Positions 25,867 to 36,969 are shown, counted from the first letter of the stretch. The stretch is 64,000 bases of DNA from Streptococcus thalassemiae (GCF_903645285.1 NZ_CAHJXN010000001.1:288001-352000); one strand, 5' to 3'. The notes: a model not told the origin generated them from the sequence alone. Numbers and translations: made by a program.

Positions 25867-26423
25867 TGTGTATTTCCTTTATTATTTTTAAGCATTTGAC
25901 CGATTTTGTCAAAGGTTTTTGCATTGCGAATGGTAATATTGCGATAGAATGGCATCTTGAGCAAGTGCTTGTGATAGGCAGTTTTAGAGTAGGTTTCCTC
26001 AGAGAATTTTCCCCAGAAAATCCCAAGTTTACCAAAATGAACAACTTCATCTTCCAGTTTCAAACTGCCTACTTTCTCGATGACTTGCTCCACATCCAAA
26101 ACTTCTGTGTAAAAGAGGACGTCTTTTCGAGCCAAGTCTTCGTTCCACCAAGCCGGGAGATTTTCCACTTCTGCTTCATAGTCTTCTTGACTCAGTAAAG
26201 AAAAGCTCTGAATAAATGGATAACGAGTCCCAAAGAAAGTCTCTAACCTTTCAATCAATTTGACTTTTGAGTCTGTCGAAGTAAAGAAAACATTGCCACT
26301 GTTGATGTAGCTTTCAACCTTTTCCAGTCCCAAGTCTGTCAATTCTTGACGAAGCTCCGCCATGACGACCTTATTCTTACCACCAACATTGATGCCTCTC
26401 ACCAGCAAAGCATAGCGTGTCAT
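25863..26423 (-). CDS. DUF1697 family protein
   Basis: 186 residues, opening MTRYALLVRGINVGGKNKVVMAELRQ and VESYINSGNVFF, the standard DUF1697 start. Function unknown. It starts one base after the deoB stop and overlaps punA, so it is embedded in the purine salvage operon. No membrane or signal segment. Confidence 0.88.
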   Translation of the reverse strand: MTRYALLVRGINVGGKNKVVMAELRQELTDLGLEKVESYINSGNVFFTSTDSKVKLIERLETFFGTRYPFIQSFSLLSQEDYEAEVENLPAWWNEDLARKDVLFYTEVLDVEQVIEKVGSLKLEDEVVHFGKLGIFWGKFSEETYSKTAYHKHLLKMPFYRNITIRNAKTFDKIGQMLKNNKGNTQ

Positions 26424-26424
26424 C

Positions 26425-27636
26425 TTACACCAATTTATCTAAGAAACTTTCCCCGATCATAGCAGTTTCAACACCAAAGTTATCTGCAACAGTCGCTGAA
26501 ATATCTGCAAAATGTCCTACTGGAATGACACCATTTCCTTTAAAGGCAGGGCTGTAGGCCAACAATGGAATATATTCACGAGTGTGGTCTGTTCCTGCGT
26601 AAGTTGGGTCGTTCCCGTGGTCCGCAGTAATCAAGAGAAGGTCGTTCTCTCGCATGGCTGAGATAATTTCAGGTAAGCGTTCATCAAACTCATGCAAGCA
26701 ATCACGATAGCCGTGAGCATTACGACGGTGGCCGTAAAGGGCATCAAAGTCCACCAAGTTTGTGAATGAGAATCCTTTTTCAAATTCAGCAAGGCCCATG
26801 GTCTTCAATAGTGTATCAATTCCATGGCTATTTGACTTGTTATGGCCCATGTCATGGTTGATACCAGCACCGTTAAAGATATCGTTGATTTTACCAACAG
26901 CATAAGTATCGATACCAGCTTCATTCAATTTATCCAAAACAGTCGGTGCAAATGGAGAAACGGCTAAGTCACGACGGTTGGCTGTACGAGTGAAGTTACC
27001 TGGTTCACCTACATAAGGGCGGGCAATGATGCGACCTAGAAGGGCTGGGCGCTCAAGGGTGATTGAACGAGCGTATTCACAGATACGGTACAATTCGTCC
27101 AGAGGAATGATGTCTTCGTGGGCAGCAATTTGCAAGACTGGGTCAGCTGAAGTATAGATAATCAACTCTCCAGTTTCCATCTGACGTGGTCCAAAATCAT
27201 CGATAACAGCTGTTCCTGAGTAAGGTTTGTTAGCTTCACGAATAACCTTGCGTCCTGAGAATTCTTCGATTTTTGTCAGGATTTCTTCTGGGAATCCGTT
27301 CCAGAAAGTATCGAAAGGCTCGGTAATGTTGAGTCCCATGATTTCCCAGTGTCCAGTCATGGTATCCTTACCAAGGGATACTTCTTCCAATTTTGTTGCA
27401 TATCCAGTTGGATTGCTTTCAGCTGCTACAGTCTTAAGAGGAGTTTCACGAGGAATATTTCCTAGACCTATTTTAGCCATGTTTGGGACATTCAAACCAA
27501 CTGTTTTTGAAATATGTCCCAGTGTGTCAGAAGCTCCATCTGGAACCCCTGCATTGACAAAGTTATTAGCATCTGGTGCTGCACCGATTCCCACAGAATC
27601 TAGTACTACCAAGTGAATACGATTAAATTTAGACAT
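26425..27636 (-). CDS. deoB: Phosphopentomutase
   Basis: 403 residues, alkaline phosphatase superfamily with two metal ions. It interconverts (deoxy)ribose 1- and 5-phosphates, linking the phosphorylases to rpiA and deo[16 protein letters not shown] gives the first metal Asp; [13 protein letters not shown] holds the phosphorylated Thr; [24 protein letters not shown] gives the second metal site. It follows rpiA by 13 bases. Confidence 0.96.
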   Translation of the reverse strand: MSKFNRIHLVVLDSVGIGAAPDANNFVNAGVPDGASDTLGHISKTVGLNVPNMAKIGLGNIPRETPLKTVAAESNPTGYATKLEEVSLGKDTMTGHWEIMGLNITEPFDTFWNGFPEEILTKIEEFSGRKVIREANKPYSGTAVIDDFGPRQMETGELIIYTSADPVLQIAAHEDIIPLDELYRICEYARSITLERPALLGRIIARPYVGEPGNFTRTANRRDLAVSPFAPTVLDKLNEAGIDTYAVGKINDIFNGAGINHDMGHNKSNSHGIDTLLKTMGLAEFEKGFSFTNLVDFDALYGHRRNAHGYRDCLHEFDERLPEIISAMRENDLLLITADHGNDPTYAGTDHTREYIPLLAYSPAFKGNGVIPVGHFADISATVADNFGVETAMIGESFLDKLV

Positions 27637-27649
27637 CTTATGCCCCCTT

Positions 27650-28333
27650 CTATTTTTCTTTTCTTGAGGTTAAAATCTGAACGCCATCTTGTCCAGCAAC
27701 GATGACCTTATCCACCATTTGGTTGAATAAGCCGTGCTCCACGACACCAACGATATGGTCTAATTCTTGTCCAAAAGCAATTGGATTTTCAATGACATCC
27801 AAGGCGAGGTCAATGATAAAATTCTGCATATCCGTCACAAAACGTTGGCCGTCTTTTTCACGGAAGCTTGGTTTGTAGCCAGCTCGTTCAAAATGACGAA
27901 AGACCTGCTCTGCGCCATACTGAACCACTTCTACTGGCAATTTAAAAGCACCTAGTTTCTCAACTAGCTTGCTGTCATCCACTACCCAAATATATTCTTT
28001 TGAGGGCGTTGCCACAACCTTTTCCATGAGAAGAGCACCACCACCACCTTTGATTCCGTTAAACTGACTATCCACTTCATCCGCCCCGTCGACTGTCACA
28101 TCGACAAAGTCTACTTGGTCAATAGACTTGAGTGGGATATTAAGCCCTTCAGCCTGTTTACTAGTCACACTAGAAGTCGTTACAGCTGTAATCTGCAATC
28201 CTTCTTCCTTGATACGACGACCGATTTCTTCGACAAAATAATAGGCAGTCGAGCCTGTTCCAAGTCCAACGACCATTCCATCGCTCACGAACTCAGCAGC
28301 CTTGATACCTGCCATTTTCTTCAGATTTTCCAC
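27650..28333 (-). CDS. rpiA: Ribose-5-phosphate isomerase A
   Basis: 227 residues with a GTG start ([17 protein letters not shown]), preceded by GGAGG (28341-28345). An open frame to 28390 lacks a site and matches no family N-terminus. It interconverts ribose 5-phosphate and ribulose 5-phosphate. [36 protein letters not shown] and the catalytic region are intact. First gene of rpiA-deoB-DUF1697-punA. Confidence 0.95.
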   Translation of the reverse strand: MENLKKMAGIKAAEFVSDGMVVGLGTGSTAYYFVEEIGRRIKEEGLQITAVTTSSVTSKQAEGLNIPLKSIDQVDFVDVTVDGADEVDSQFNGIKGGGGALLMEKVVATPSKEYIWVVDDSKLVEKLGAFKLPVEVVQYGAEQVFRHFERAGYKPSFREKDGQRFVTDMQNFIIDLALDVIENPIAFGQELDHIVGVVEHGLFNQMVDKVIVAGQDGVQILTSRKEK

Positions 28334-28614
28334 CGATTTACCTCCATCATTCTCAGTTCTTATTTTACTATGAAACCGCTTTTTATTCAAGTAAAAAGAT
28401 CAAATTTACATTTTTCATCAATCTTTCTTTGAAAATATGCATTTTCTTTTTATCAAACGAATAAAAATGAGTTTATCTTTTATGTATTTGCTTTGTTCAT
28501 CTCTTTCCAGTTCCAAAAATAAGAGCTTAACTTTGATACGTCTAGTTTAGCATTAAAGCAGGCGCATTTCAAGAATCATAAATTAAGAGAAGGAAGTAGA
28601 TTTATCTGTCTATT

Positions 28615-29487
28615 TTAAACAAGTTTATCTTTGCTTACCCTCTCTTTTTGACAAATAATTTTCATTACTCTAGGAAGACAATTACTAATTCCCGTCGGCA
28701 AGACCACATAATATTCTTGAGATAGTTCTTGGGCTATAGCTGAATGAAGATGAGTCGCTACTGCCACACTCTCGTAGAGACTGGCTTGTTTAAACTGGCC
28801 TGCAAATCCTGCAATCATCCCAGCCAGAGTATCTCCCATTCCCCCAGTCGCCTGATAGGGACCACCAACCTGTAACTGGTAATAATCAGACTGGCCAACT
28901 TGCCAAATACGAGTAGCTGGGCCTTTCTCCACCAAAATTGTTCCTTGAGGAAAGGAAGTCAGGGCACTAGCCGTTGCATCTTCCTTTTGCTTTTCAATCG
29001 TAATTCCAGATAATTTTTCCCATTCTTTTTGGTGAGGAGTTAGGATAAGCTGGTTAGACGGAAATGACAAACTTGTTCTAGCAAGAATGGTCAAGGCCCC
29101 TCCATCTACAATCAAAATCTGATTTTGGCTTAAATTAGCAAAGACCTGTTTGACTAGTTTTTCTCCAAAAGCATCGTCTCGTAAACCAGGCCCCAGCAAG
29201 ACAACTTCTGCCTTCTCCAATTGCTCTTTTAACAATTGCTGGTCTTGAAGAGAAAAGGCCATAGCCTCTGGTAAATGACTGTGTAGAGCAGGGATATTTT
29301 CTCTATCTGTTCCAACAGTTACCAATCCTGCACCGCTTTTTACAGCTGCTAAAGCAGCCATGATGATGGCACCACCATAAGGATAGGTACCACCTAACAG
29401 AAGTAAGCGACCGTAGTCTCCTTTATGACTTGTACGAGAACGTTCAATAATAACTTTTTCTAGTAAGGTTTGATCAATCACTTTCAT
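28615..29487 (-). CDS. nnrD: ADP-dependent (S)-NAD(P)H-hydrate dehydratase
   Basis: 290 residues, the YjeF C-terminal (ribokinase-like) domain alone, without the epimerase domain. It repairs hydrated NADH/NADPH. HKGDYGRLLLLGG near the start, VLLGPGLRDD, ILTPHQKEWEKL and GGMGDTLAGMIAG (the ADP/catalytic Asp loop) are seen. It follows the 273-residue hypothetical by 14 bases, so the two are probably cotranscribed. Nothing notable lies between it and rpiA (28334-28614) apart from the rpiA upstream region. Confidence 0.92.
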   Translation of the reverse strand: MKVIDQTLLEKVIIERSRTSHKGDYGRLLLLGGTYPYGGAIIMAALAAVKSGAGLVTVGTDRENIPALHSHLPEAMAFSLQDQQLLKEQLEKAEVVLLGPGLRDDAFGEKLVKQVFANLSQNQILIVDGGALTILARTSLSFPSNQLILTPHQKEWEKLSGITIEKQKEDATASALTSFPQGTILVEKGPATRIWQVGQSDYYQLQVGGPYQATGGMGDTLAGMIAGFAGQFKQASLYESVAVATHLHSAIAQELSQEYYVVLPTGISNCLPRVMKIICQKERVSKDKLV

Positions 29488-29501
29488 CCTTTTTTCCTCA
29501 A

Positions 29502-30323
29502 CTATCCTTTATCTGATTGTTTTAAAACAACTTGATAGACTTTCTTAGTCCACTCTTCTAAGTCTTCTCCAGCATAGTCAAGATAATGCACCCTATCTTG
29601 TATTTTAGTTGGAATAATATTTTCAAATTGGCTCTTATTATGAGTTGGAATAACACAAATATACAACTCACTAAATAAATTCAACATGTCCTTAATTTTT
29701 GCAACATGGTAGCCATCAAAAATATAACCAGTAACTTTAATCAAATCTGTATAGATAAAATGAAAACTCACTCCAGGAATAAACTTGTCTTGTAATTCTT
29801 TCTCTGAAGGAGCTCGACCTAATAAACGCTCCATCGCTAATCGATAACCAGAACTTGTATTTGACCACCCTAACATGACATAGTCAAAATAATCTATCGG
29901 ATCCGATGCAGCATTTCTACTATCCAAAACCAACTCCTCAGCATCTCGCCCAAAGGCTTTCACAGCAGATAAGAGCTGACCTGTTTTAAAGATAGAAATA
30001 GCTGCATCTATAGTCGTAGTATGACTACAGTAGTCTGAAGTCACTAACCTCTTATGTAGATCATAAGTCGAGGCTACTATTTTATTTGTAGGGGTAAATG
30101 GTGGCAGAAAGGGATGCTGACAGATGTAATCTAAAATTTCTTTTTTTAAACAAGAATCAGCACAGTCAATACTTGTTTGACGTTTATGAAGTTTTTCGTA
30201 AGCTATAAATTTAGCAATTTTTTCTAATTCCCACTCTTGAATATTTGGATAATCAATTAGTGCTAAGTAGTATATTCCATCCCATTGTAAACTATATTCC
30301 CCATTATAAATTTTTAAAATCAT
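29502..30323 (-). CDS. Conserved hypothetical, possible ADP-ribosyltransferase-like fold
   Basis: 273 residues. I recall relatives in firmicutes mislabelled 'phosphate ABC transporter ATPase', but there is no Walker A or B. Conserved-looking blocks are YSLQWDGIYYLALIDYPN near the N-terminus, the middle SHTTTIDAAISIFKTGQLLSAVKAFG and DPIDYFDYVMLGW, then PGVSFHFIY. A His-Thr followed by 'I..I...G.L.....' and a later Tyr-rich strand loosely recalls DarT/ART proteins; this is speculation. It has its own -10 (TATAAT at 30340-30345) with GGAG site and is followed closely by nnrD. Confidence 0.7.
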   Translation of the reverse strand: MILKIYNGEYSLQWDGIYYLALIDYPNIQEWELEKIAKFIAYEKLHKRQTSIDCADSCLKKEILDYICQHPFLPPFTPTNKIVASTYDLHKRLVTSDYCSHTTTIDAAISIFKTGQLLSAVKAFGRDAEELVLDSRNAASDPIDYFDYVMLGWSNTSSGYRLAMERLLGRAPSEKELQDKFIPGVSFHFIYTDLIKVTGYIFDGYHVAKIKDMLNLFSELYICVIPTHNKSQFENIIPTKIQDRVHYLDYAGEDLEEWTKKVYQVVLKQSDKG

Positions 30324-30349
30324 CTAATCACCTCACTCCATTATACAAC

Positions 30350-30375
30350 AAAAAGGAGGCGCAGACCTCCTTTTA
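30350..30375 (-). terminator. folD terminator
   Basis: AAAAGGAGG-CGCAGA-CCTCCTTTT; on the minus strand it ends TTTTT and is followed at once by the promoter of the next gene. Confidence 0.85.
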
Positions 30376-30459
30376 TAAACTTATTTCTAAAATTTAATAC
30401 TCATTTCTGCCATTTCAGATATAGCTATAGAAAATACACTCTCTTCAGCGATTTTTCTC

Positions 30460-31317
30460 TTATTTTCTATCCAATGTCCGAAGTGCTGCCTGATAGGTTT
30501 GCTCCATCAGCATAGTAATGGTCATAGGACCGACACCTCCAGGAACTGGCGTGATGTGGCTAGCAAGTGGGGCAACCGCCTCATAATCAACATCCCCACA
30601 GAGCTTCCCATTTTCATCGCGGTTCATCCCAACGTCAATGACTACCGCACCTGGTTTCACAAAATCAGGAGTCACAAACTTAGCACGACCGATTGCTACT
30701 ACAAGAATATCTGCTTTAGCAGCTACCTTGGCAAGATTATGAGTACGTGAATGGGTCAAAGTCACTGTAGCATTCTTGGCCAAAAGAAGCTGAGCCATGG
30801 GTTTTCCAACAATGTTTGAACGACCGATGACAACCGCATTTTTACCTTCTAAATCAATCCCATATTCATGAAACATTTCCATAATTCCTGCAGGTGTCGA
30901 AGGAATCATGACTGGATGACCAGACCAGAGACGCCCCATGTTTAAGGGATGGAAACCATCCACATCCTTTTCTGGGTCAATAGCCAATAGAATCGCCTCT
31001 TCATCAATGTGTTTTGGTAATGGCAACTGAACCAAAATCCCATGCCAAGCTGGATCCTGATTATATTTAGCAATCAGGTCTAACAATTCCTCTTGAGTAA
31101 TGGTCTCTGGAACTCGCACTACTTCGCTACGGAAACCAGCTGCAAGAGCTGACCTCTCCTTGTTGCGAACGTAGACTTGGCTGGCTGGATTGTCCCCAAC
31201 CAAAATCACTACCAAACCAGGCACTAGACCTGTTTCTTCCTTTAATTTTGCAGTCTTTTCAGCCAACTGCCCCTGCAATTTGGCCGCTAAAGCTTTCCCA
31301 TCAATAATCTGTGTCAT
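30460..31317 (-). CDS. folD: Methylene-THF dehydrogenase / cyclohydrolase
   Basis: 285 residues from [17 protein letters not shown]. The longer frame to 31380 is promoter-like. Bifunctional folate enzyme making 10-formyl-THF and [22 protein letters not shown] (catalytic Tyr-Lys), [31 protein letters not shown] (NADP site) and [15 protein letters not shown] are all present. Ribosome site AGAAGTG is modest. Single-gene unit with its own terminator. Confidence 0.95.
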   Translation of the reverse strand: MTQIIDGKALAAKLQGQLAEKTAKLKEETGLVPGLVVILVGDNPASQVYVRNKERSALAAGFRSEVVRVPETITQEELLDLIAKYNQDPAWHGILVQLPLPKHIDEEAILLAIDPEKDVDGFHPLNMGRLWSGHPVMIPSTPAGIMEMFHEYGIDLEGKNAVVIGRSNIVGKPMAQLLLAKNATVTLTHSRTHNLAKVAAKADILVVAIGRAKFVTPDFVKPGAVVIDVGMNRDENGKLCGDVDYEAVAPLASHITPVPGGVGPMTITMLMEQTYQAALRTLDRK

Positions 31318-31416
31318 ATCACTTCTCTTTTCTTTCAAATATCTTCCATTATACCAAAAACCGCTAGTCCCCTCTAACACTTCTTTCCTAGGCTATCCTA
31401 TAGTTTCAAACTATAA

Positions 31417-31440
31417 GAAAAAGCTCTGGTCGAGCTTTTC
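31417..31440 (-). terminator. Terminator of the amino-acid ABC genes
   Basis: AAAAAGCTC-TGGTC-GAGCTTTT; the minus strand ends in five T. It lies 56 bases past the ATPase stop. Confidence 0.8.
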
Positions 31441-31495
31441 ACTAATCTTGTCTTGAAAGTTTAAAATTGGTTACAAATAGCTTAACAAAGCTAAC

Positions 31496-32230
31496 CTATA
31501 AAACCTTACTCAAGAAATCCTTAGTCCGTTGTTCTTGGGTTTGTTCAAAAATCTGTTCTGGTGTTCCATCTTCAACAACCACACCGTCTGCCATAAAGAT
31601 GACACGGTCTGCCACCTCACGGGCAAATCCCATTTCATGTGTTACGATAACCATGGTCATTCCTGATTTGGCAAGGTCTTGCATAACAGCCAATACCTCA
31701 CCTACCATTTCAGGATCCAAGGCTGAAGTTGGCTCGTCAAAGAGCAAAACATCAGGTTCCATGGCCAACCCACGCGCGATGGCAATCCGCTGTTGCTGCC
31801 CACCTGACAAACTCTGTGGATAAGCAGTTGCCTTATCTGGCAAACCAACTTTTTCCAAAAGTTCTTGGGCTCTCTTCTCAGCAACTGCCTTGCTCTCACC
31901 TTTGGTCTTGATAGGTGACAAGGTGATATTTTCCATCACAGTCATATTAGGAAAGAGATTAAACTGTTGGAAAACCATCCCCATCTTCTCACGCATAGCA
32001 AACAGGTCATTCTTCTTGTCCGTAATATCGACTCCCTCAAAGATAACCTTCCCCTTGGTTGCTTCTTCCAATAAATTCATAGAGCGAAGCAAGGTAGATT
32101 TCCCGCTCCCTGAAGGACCGATGATAACGACAACTTCTCCTCTTTTAATCTCGAGGTTGATGCCCTTCAATACTTCATTCTTTCCAAATGATTTATGTAA
32201 ATTTTCAATTTTTATCAAGGTTTCTGTCAT
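31496..32230 (-). CDS. Polar amino acid ABC transporter, ATP-binding protein
   Basis: 244 residues. Walker [10 protein letters not shown] (37-45), Q-loop FQQFNLFPN, signature LSGGQQQR, Walker [12 protein letters not shown] and the His switch VTHEMGF. The GlnQ/PAO family is clear; glutamine, cystine or arginine are possible substrates. Its ATG overlaps the permease stop by one base (TAATG). No binding protein gene is adjacent, so a distant one must serve it. Confidence 0.92.
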   Translation of the reverse strand: MTETLIKIENLHKSFGKNEVLKGINLEIKRGEVVVIIGPSGSGKSTLLRSMNLLEEATKGKVIFEGVDITDKKNDLFAMREKMGMVFQQFNLFPNMTVMENITLSPIKTKGESKAVAEKRAQELLEKVGLPDKATAYPQSLSGGQQQRIAIARGLAMEPDVLLFDEPTSALDPEMVGEVLAVMQDLAKSGMTMVIVTHEMGFAREVADRVIFMADGVVVEDGTPEQIFEQTQEQRTKDFLSKVL

Positions 32231-32913
32231 TATTTCTTATCTCCTTGTCCCATACGTTTTTCAAAAGCTTTCAAGGCTACTGTCAAAATAGAAGTCATAA
32301 TCAAGTAATAAAAGGCTGCAAATAAAAGTGGTGTCAAAGGTAAATAGGTTGTTGTAGAAACTGTTGTAGCCCCGTTCCACAACTCCATGACACCGATAGC
32401 TGATAAGAGGGAGCTGTCCTTGATAATGGTGATAAATTCGTTCCCCAAAGCTGGCAAGATATTTTTGATTGCTTGTGGCAAAATCACATAACGCATCGCA
32501 TTTTTAGGACGAATCCCTAGCGAATAAGCTGCCTCTAGCTGACCTTTTGGAACCGCATTGATTCCGGCACGAACAGTCTCAGAAACATAAGCACCACTGT
32601 TCATAGAAATAATCAAAATCCCTGGAATCAGACGAGAAAGATCAACACCTAAAATTCCAACCTGAATAGTCGGAGCATTGATGTGCATAAGAGCAAAGGC
32701 AATCATAATCTGAACCATCATCGGTGTCCCACGGAAAATCCAAACGTACAAGTTGGCCAGCCAAACAAGCGGTTTAAACTTTGAACGTTGCCCAAAAGCC
32801 AAGACAACACCCAAAATAGTTCCCAAAAAGACAACACAGATAGAAATGAGAACCGTCACGATAGCCCCATAGTTAAAATAAGGTAAATACTTAGGTAAAA
32901 AAGAAAAATTCAT
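32230..32913 (-). CDS. Polar amino acid ABC transporter permease
   Basis: 227 residues from [16 protein letters not shown]; an upstream ATG at 32976 would add 21 hydrophobic residues and overlaps the promoter. HisM/GlnP type with five spans and the EAA loop [22 protein letters not shown]. It forms the channel with the ATPase that follows. Gene pair is divergent from the DUF1797 gene. Confidence 0.9.
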   Translation of the reverse strand: MNFSFLPKYLPYFNYGAIVTVLISICVVFLGTILGVVLAFGQRSKFKPLVWLANLYVWIFRGTPMMVQIMIAFALMHINAPTIQVGILGVDLSRLIPGILIISMNSGAYVSETVRAGINAVPKGQLEAAYSLGIRPKNAMRYVILPQAIKNILPALGNEFITIIKDSSLLSAIGVMELWNGATTVSTTTYLPLTPLLFAAFYYLIMTSILTVALKAFEKRMGQGDKK

Positions 32914-33102
32914 AGTCACACTGCTTTCTAAAATAGAGTACTGTATGATTATAACATGTATTGAATTAAAATTCAAATCTTTTATCCAATTTATTTAAAA
33001 ATCTTTAAACTAGCAGAATTAGCGAGAAATCTTAGTTTTTTCTAGTCAAGTTGGCCTCCTTTATGGTAAAATAGTAACGATAAGAAATGAAGGAGAATCA
33101 AA

Positions 33103-33333
33103 ATGGAATCACATTTGGTTAGAATCATCAACCGCCTTGAAGCAATGGCAAACGATGGCGGAAATTTAAAACGTAATTTTGAACGCGAAGGAGTTGTTGT
33201 TGCAGAAGTTGCATACAGCCACGACGAAGAAAACGGCTCAATCTTTACCCTTCGTGATGTCGAAGCTCGCGAAACGTATACGTTTGACAGCATTGACTTG
33301 ATTGCAATGGAGATTTACGAACTCCTTTACTAA
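33103..33333 (+). CDS. DUF1797 family protein
   Basis: 76 residues, MESHLVRIINRLEAMANDGG..., an acidic small protein conserved in Lactobacillales; function unknown. A GAAGGAGAA ribosome site precedes the ATG, and a TGGTAAAAT -10 lies 28 bases further up. The gene ends before a hairpin terminator. Confidence 0.88.
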   Translation: MESHLVRIINRLEAMANDGGNLKRNFEREGVVVAEVAYSHDEENGSIFTLRDVEARETYTFDSIDLIAMEIYELLY

Positions 33334-33371
33334 TACAAAACAAGCTGGGATTACACCCTGCATGTCTAACC

Positions 33372-33404
33372 AAAATCCTTTTTGTCTCACAAATAGGATT
33401 TTTT
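33372..33404 (+). terminator. Terminator after the DUF1797 gene
   Basis: AAAATCCT / AGGATTTTTTT hairpin. Confidence 0.8.
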
Positions 33405-33465
33405 TATTCCCTAAAATCTCAAAAATTTTCATTGTAACAACTTCTCAAAGCTGCAATCTTTTTAC

Positions 33466-33493
33466 TTGCTTTACACCCCAATCCTGTTATAAT
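33466..33493 (+). promoter_or_regulatory. clpE promoter
   Basis: TTGCTT (33466-33471), 16 bases, TATAAT (33488-33493) with TGT before it as an extended -10. The CtsR box lies just downstream. Confidence 0.7.
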
Positions 33494-33506
33494 GAGAGTA
33501 TAGAAA

Positions 33507-33523
33507 TTTGACTATTTTTGACC
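33507..33523 (-). promoter_or_regulatory. CtsR operator of clpE
   Basis: The complement reads GGTCAAA-AAT-AGTCAAA, matching the CtsR direct repeat (A/GGTCAAANANA/GGTCAAA). It covers the transcription start region of clpE, so heat and protein-stress control by CtsR is expected. Another GGTCAA lies at 33532-33537. Confidence 0.85.
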
Positions 33524-33563
33524 TTTAAACAGGTCAAGCTAAAGAAAGAAATGAGGTAGATGT

Positions 33564-35822
33564 ATGCTTTGTCAAAACTGTAAAATCAACGACTCAACAA
33601 TTCATCTTTACACCAATCTCAATGGAAAACAAAAACAAATTGACCTCTGTCAAAACTGCTACAAGATTATCAAAACAGACCCTAATAACAGTCTCTTTAA
33701 AGGCATGACAGATTTGAACAATCGTGATTTCGATCCCTTTGGTGATTTTTTCAATGACCTAAACAATTTCAGACCTTCTAGCAATACTCCTCCTATTCCC
33801 CCAACCCAATCAGGTGGAGGTTACGGTGGAAACGGCGGTTATGGTTCCCAAAATCATGGATCCGCTCAAACTCCACCACCAAGCCAAGAAAAAGGCCTGC
33901 TGGAAGAATTTGGTATCAACGTAACTGAGATTGCCCGTCGTGGAGACATTGACCCCGTTATTGGGCGCGACGATGAGATTATCCGTGTCATAGAAATTCT
34001 CAATCGTAGAACCAAGAATAATCCTGTCCTTATCGGTGAACCAGGTGTCGGAAAAACTGCTGTTGTCGAAGGTCTAGCTCAGAAAATCGTTGATGGCGAT
34101 GTTCCACATAAACTCCAAGGTAAACAAGTCATCCGTCTGGATGTGGTTAGCTTGGTTCAAGGAACGGGTATCCGTGGACAATTTGAAGAACGCATGCAAA
34201 AACTCATGGAAGAAATTCGCAAACGTGAGGATATTATCCTCTTTATCGATGAAATCCATGAAATTGTCGGTGCAGGTTCTGCGAGTGATGGTAATATGGA
34301 CGCAGGAAATATCCTCAAGCCAGCCCTTGCTCGTGGAGAACTGCAACTGGTCGGTGCTACTACCCTTAATGAATACCGTATCATTGAAAAGGATGCTGCC
34401 CTAGAACGCCGTATGCAGCCTGTTAAGGTTGATGAACCAACGGTGGACGAAACAATCACTATCCTCAAAGGGATTCAAAAGAAATACGAAGACTACCACC
34501 ACGTTCAATATACCGATGCTGCAATTGAAGCAGCTGCAACTCTTTCCAATCGCTATATCCAAGATCGCTTCTTACCTGACAAGGCCATTGACCTCCTAGA
34601 TGAAGCTGGTTCTAAGATGAACTTGACCTTGAATTTTGTCGATCCTAAAGTGATTGATCAGCGCTTGATTGAGGCTGAAAATCTTAAATCTCAAGCTACA
34701 CGAGAGGAAGATTTTGAGAAAGCTGCCTACTTCCGCGATCAGATTGCCAAGTATAAGGAAATGCAAAAGAAAAAGGTCACAGACCAAGATACTCCTATCA
34801 TCAGTGAGAAAACCATTGAGCATATTATCGAGCAGAAAACCAATATCCCTGTTGGTGATTTGAAAGAGAAAGAACAATCTCAACTCATCCATCTAGCCGA
34901 AGATCTCAAGTCTCATGTTATTGGCCAAGATGATGCAGTCGATAAGATTGCCAAAGCTATTCGCCGTAATCGTGTCGGTCTCGGTACGCCTAACCGTCCA
35001 ATTGGAAGCTTCCTCTTTGTCGGACCAACTGGTGTCGGTAAGACGGAACTTTCCAAACAATTAGCTATCGAACTCTTTGGTTCTGCTGACAGTATGATTC
35101 GCTTTGACATGAGCGAATACATGGAAAAACATAGCGTGGCTAAGTTGGTCGGTGCCCCTCCAGGTTATGTTGGCTATGATGAGGCTGGACAATTAACTGA
35201 AAAAGTTCGCCGCAATCCATATTCTCTTATTCTCTTGGATGAAGTAGAAAAAGCCCATCCAGATGTCATGCATATGTTCCTTCAAGTCTTGGACGATGGC
35301 CGTTTGACAGATGGGCAAGGGCGCACCGTTAGCTTCAAGGATGCCATCATTATCATGACCTCAAATGCAGGTACAGGTAAGGCAGAAGCCAGCGTTGGAT
35401 TTGGGGCTGCTAGAGAAGGACGTACCAACTCTGTTCTCGGTGAACTCGGCAACTTCTTTAGCCCAGAGTTTATGAACCGTTTTGATGGTATTATCGAATT
35501 TAAGGCTCTCAGCAAGGATAACCTCCTTCAGATTGTCGAGCTCATGCTAACAGATGTTAACAAGCGCCTCTCCTGCAATAACATTCATTTGGATGTAACT
35601 GACAAGGTCAAGGAAAAGTTAGTTGACCTCGGTTATGATCCAAAAATGGGAGCACGCCCACTTCGCCGCACTATTCAAGACTATATTGAAGACGCAATCA
35701 CTGACTACTACCTTGAAAATCCAAGCGAAAAAGACCTCAAGGCAGTTATGACCAGCAAAGGCAAGATTCAAATCAAGTCTGCCAAAAAAGCTGAAGTGAA
35801 AGCTTCTGAAACAGAAAAATAA
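33564..35822 (+). CDS. clpE: Clp protease ATP-binding subunit ClpE
   Basis: 752 residues. An N-terminal zinc finger (Cys3, Cys6, Cys29, Cys32) marks ClpE. A Gly-rich linker (about 85-105) leads to AAA domain 1 (GEPGVGKT, then [14 protein letters not shown]), a UVR-like middle segment ([20 protein letters not shown]) and AAA domain 2 ([20 protein letters not shown]), ending in the Clp D2-small domain. It unfolds substrates for ClpP under stress. Regulated by CtsR. The C-terminal tail is Lys/Ala/Glu-rich. Confidence 0.97.
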   Translation: MLCQNCKINDSTIHLYTNLNGKQKQIDLCQNCYKIIKTDPNNSLFKGMTDLNNRDFDPFGDFFNDLNNFRPSSNTPPIPPTQSGGGYGGNGGYGSQNHGSAQTPPPSQEKGLLEEFGINVTEIARRGDIDPVIGRDDEIIRVIEILNRRTKNNPVLIGEPGVGKTAVVEGLAQKIVDGDVPHKLQGKQVIRLDVVSLVQGTGIRGQFEERMQKLMEEIRKREDIILFIDEIHEIVGAGSASDGNMDAGNILKPALARGELQLVGATTLNEYRIIEKDAALERRMQPVKVDEPTVDETITILKGIQKKYEDYHHVQYTDAAIEAAATLSNRYIQDRFLPDKAIDLLDEAGSKMNLTLNFVDPKVIDQRLIEAENLKSQATREEDFEKAAYFRDQIAKYKEMQKKKVTDQDTPIISEKTIEHIIEQKTNIPVGDLKEKEQSQLIHLAEDLKSHVIGQDDAVDKIAKAIRRNRVGLGTPNRPIGSFLFVGPTGVGKTELSKQLAIELFGSADSMIRFDMSEYMEKHSVAKLVGAPPGYVGYDEAGQLTEKVRRNPYSLILLDEVEKAHPDVMHMFLQVLDDGRLTDGQGRTVSFKDAIIIMTSNAGTGKAEASVGFGAAREGRTNSVLGELGNFFSPEFMNRFDGIIEFKALSKDNLLQIVELMLTDVNKRLSCNNIHLDVTDKVKEKLVDLGYDPKMGARPLRRTIQDYIEDAITDYYLENPSEKDLKAVMTSKGKIQIKSAKKAEVKASETEK

Positions 35823-35836
35823 ATACTATATAAAAT

Positions 35837-35870
35837 AAGTGGAAAATGAAAATTTTCTGCTTCTTTTTTA
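35837..35870 (+). terminator. clpE terminator
   Basis: AAG-GAAAAT / ATTTTC-CTT hairpin followed by six T. Confidence 0.7.
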
Positions 35871-35952
35871 CTAAAATAACTGTAATTTCTTGACAGCTTG
35901 CCCTTTGTCCATTATGATAATAATAACGATACTAGATAATGAGGAAAATGCA

Positions 35953-36405
35953 ATGGCAAACCCAACTTTCGGAGAAAAAAAAGCGAATACAGACTATGTT
36001 TCACGTTACGGTGTATATGCAGTTATTCCTGACGCTGAACAAAAACAAATAGTTTTAGTTCAAGCTCCTAATGGCGCTTGGTTCCTACCAGGTGGCGAAA
36101 TTGAAACAGGGGAAAATCATCAGGAAGCCCTAAAGCGTGAATTGATTGAAGAGCTTGGATTCACAGCTGAAATTGGTACCTACTACGGACAAGCTGACGA
36201 ATATTTCTACTCTCGTCACCGTGACACCTACTACTACAATCCTGCCTACCTCTATGAAGCGACTTCTTTCAAAGAAGTACAAGAGCCACTAGAAGACTTT
36301 AATCATATTGCTTGGTTCCCTATTGACGAGGCTATTGAAAATCTCAAACGTGGTAGTCATAAATGGGCCATCCAATCTTGGAAAAAACAGCATAAGATTG
36401 ACTAA
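35953..36405 (+). CDS. Nudix hydrolase
   Basis: 150 residues from MANPTFGEKKANTDY, with GAGGA 8 bases upstream; the track upstream to 35890 is promoter. The Nudix box GGEIETGENHQEALKRELIEELG is complete (GX5EX7REUXEEXGU). Substrate not predictable; annotated in relatives as MutT/Nudix family. A BOX element begins 10 bases past the stop. Confidence 0.9.
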   Translation: MANPTFGEKKANTDYVSRYGVYAVIPDAEQKQIVLVQAPNGAWFLPGGEIETGENHQEALKRELIEELGFTAEIGTYYGQADEYFYSRHRDTYYYNPAYLYEATSFKEVQEPLEDFNHIAWFPIDEAIENLKRGSHKWAIQSWKKQHKID

Positions 36406-36414
36406 TACTCTTCG

Positions 36415-36558
36415 AAAATCTCTTCAAACTACGTCAGCGTCGCCTTACCTTAGATATGGTCACTGACTTCGTCAGTCTTATCTACAATCTCAAAACTGTG
36501 TTTTGAGCAACCCGCGGCTAGCTTCCTAGTTTGCTCTTTGATTTTCATTGAGTATAAA
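36415..36558 (+). repeat. BOX element, A-B-C
   Basis: ATACTCTTCGAAAATC start, one boxB, and boxC ending CATTGAGTATA. It fills most of the gap between the Nudix gene and the DUF1827 gene; the promoter of the latter (GCTATAAT) begins just after it. Confidence 0.93.
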
Positions 36559-36615
36559 TCAAGCGACTTTATTCAAAAAGTGCTATAATAGAATTAGAAA
36601 ATCGGAGGAAATATT

Positions 36616-36915
36616 ATGAAGCTTATCAATACGACAAACTCACACTCGCAACTTGTAAAAAGTCAGCTAGAAAGTACCGATGCAACCCTTGTTGAGGTTT
36701 ATTCTGCAGGGAATACAGATGTTATTTTTACCCAAGCTCCGCTTCACTATGAAATCCTCATCTCAAATAAACACCGTGCTATTCGTGAGCCTGAAATCGA
36801 AACCATTCAAGAATTTTTCTTGAAACGTAAAATTGATAAGGAATCTATTGATGAGGCCAATATCAAGACACTCTACTCAGAAAAATTAATTGGAATTTCA
36901 ATTCCAATCAAGTAA
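36616..36915 (+). CDS. DUF1827 family protein
   Basis: 99 residues, MKLINTTNSHSQLVKSQLE..., small acidic protein of unknown function conserved in streptococci and enterococci. TCGGAGGAAAT is a strong ribosome site and a TATAAT -10 lies about 20 bases above it. No transmembrane segment or known motif. Confidence 0.85.
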   Translation: MKLINTTNSHSQLVKSQLESTDATLVEVYSAGNTDVIFTQAPLHYEILISNKHRAIREPEIETIQEFFLKRKIDKESIDEANIKTLYSEKLIGISIPIK

Positions 36916-36969
36916 GGAACTTGAGTAAAAACTCGATTTGAGAGAAAGTCCAATAAGTCTTTCCATAAT

